Shown here: positions 13,684-14,353 of the stretch, piece after piece | How the letters are laid out: every line of letters starts with the position of its first letter | Position numbering within the stretch: the first letter of the stretch is position 1 | Source of the DNA: JADFOB01 sp964651325 | GTDB lineage: Bacteria; Planctomycetota; Phycisphaerae; UBA1845 | Direction of reading: 5' to 3' | DNA length: 14,353 nt | NCBI GenBank assembly: GCA_964651325.1 | Contig: CAZYXP010000081.1 | Coordinates: 1-14,353, forward strand | The notes under the pieces: generated by a model | Databases searched by the model: none | What the model saw: the letters and a program-made list of their open reading frames with translations, nothing else | What the model was told of the DNA's origin: nothing | Made by a program: the position numbers and the translations under genes

Positions 13684-14353
13684 AGGACGGATCCAAGTGC
13701 ATCGCGACACCCACGCGCTGCGTTGGTAGTGTCTCAAACCTGGCACTTTTTCGCCCTCGATCCGCGCCGGCGCGGCATGTCGCGGAACACGCGCCGAACC
13801 TGGCCAATCTCATTCGCTCTTGTGATCGGAGCCGCGATTGCTCCAGGGATCTTCCCCCGCGTACAAAATCGGACGATCGCCTTTGATGCGCACTCTATGT
13901 GTCTCGATTTGGGGCGCCTGCGTGTCTACCGTGCGTTACGGACAGCATCGCCCGTTCGGCCATGCCAGTCAGAATTCCGCATGATTCCGCTCATCTGTGA
14001 TTTGTTTCGATCCTGCTCCCGTTCCCGTTCTTCTGGCGACCATAATATAAGACGGGAAAGAAGGTTAACATAGTCAATGGAATATTCTCTACTTCCTGGC
14101 GTCAAGTTGGCGATAAAGGAAGCCGAGGGAATACCGGCAATTCTGGGCGCAAAGACTCAAGATCGGGGTGTTTGAAGGCCGATGCTGCTTCCACGAATTT
14201 ACCGAGAAGCACACGACGGATTCCATGGCGTTCATGGGGCCGGCCGGTAAGTCAATTAAGAGGCGAATTCTTGCGGAATTGTGGTTGACGAGTCGCTTAC
14301 AGTTCCTACAATTCGCCCGCTGTGCTCAGACGTGTCCGGTGTTTGGCCGTGGA
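13684..14353. other. No recognisable gene; base composition shift and an open frame off the right edge
   Basis: I find no family match on either strand. The plus frame at 13723-14073 is open for about 116 codons, but its product is arginine- and serine-rich with no motif and it starts with TTG. At 14041-14100 only 22 of 60 bases are G or C, clearly lower than the genes to the left. From 14117, right after TAA 14114-14116, one plus frame stays open to the window end (79 codons, first ATG 14225, MAFMGPAGKSIKRRILAEL). It may be the start of a gene continuing beyond the window, but I do not recognise it. Confidence 0.3.

Noticed and set aside
13723..14073. 116-codon plus-strand frame as a gene
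   Set aside because: TTG start, no ribosome binding site, arginine/serine-rich product without motifs; probably a chance frame in GC-rich DNA.

Overview
The window looks like a chromosomal segment of a planctomycete, possibly Phycisphaerae-like. This is inferred from gene content rather than a marker gene. It is GC-rich, and it carries a secreted FG-GAP/calcium-repeat protein ending in an IPTL-CTERM-type sorting signal (VPTIGSWG, a hydrophobic helix, then RR). CoaC and CoaB are separate genes, SecG has a long hydrophilic tail, and GC-rich hairpin repeats are dispersed between genes. A fliM gene implies a flagellum at some life stage. TAG is a genuine stop in several core genes, so the standard code applies.

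Left part (1-3375), accessory. Two hairpins and a repeat unit precede an uncharacterised P-loop NTPase (347-1162). It is followed by a small gene with a strong ribosome binding site (1272-1493), whose reading frame continues past an amber codon to 1622. Next is about 500 bases of decayed sequence with a REP-like palindrome (1669-1703) and an N-terminal relic of a REP-associated tyrosine transposase (RAYT, minus strand). An exported SRPBCC-DUF6265 fusion protein follows on the minus strand (2135-3130).

Middle part (3376-7892). A secreted seven-repeat FG-GAP protein converges on fliM (minus), and aroA (EPSP synthase) lies upstream of fliM on the same strand. aroA and the next operon diverge from a 330-base intergenic region with a near-consensus sigma-70 promoter (TTGACA, 17 bases, TATAAG) that points right.

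Right part (7893-13664), core. The plus-strand genes are aroF (DAHP synthase), tpiA, secG, yicC, gmk, rpoZ, coaC and coaB. From secG through coaC every junction overlaps, which indicates a translationally coupled operon. The yicC-gmk-rpoZ-coa order is widely conserved in bacteria. aroF and the divergent aroA belong to the shikimate pathway; coaC and coaB catalyse consecutive coenzyme A steps. coaC and coaB are separated by 269 bases holding three copies of a GAG plus 8-bp hairpin repeat, also present once near the left end.

The right end (13665-14353) has no gene I can recognise. It holds a hairpin after coaB, an AT-rich patch and one open frame that runs off the window.

I see no complete known defence, CRISPR or mobile system. 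The best candidates for something undescribed are the P-loop NTPase with its amber-interrupted neighbour, the dispersed hairpin repeats, and the REP-like palindrome beside the RAYT relic.
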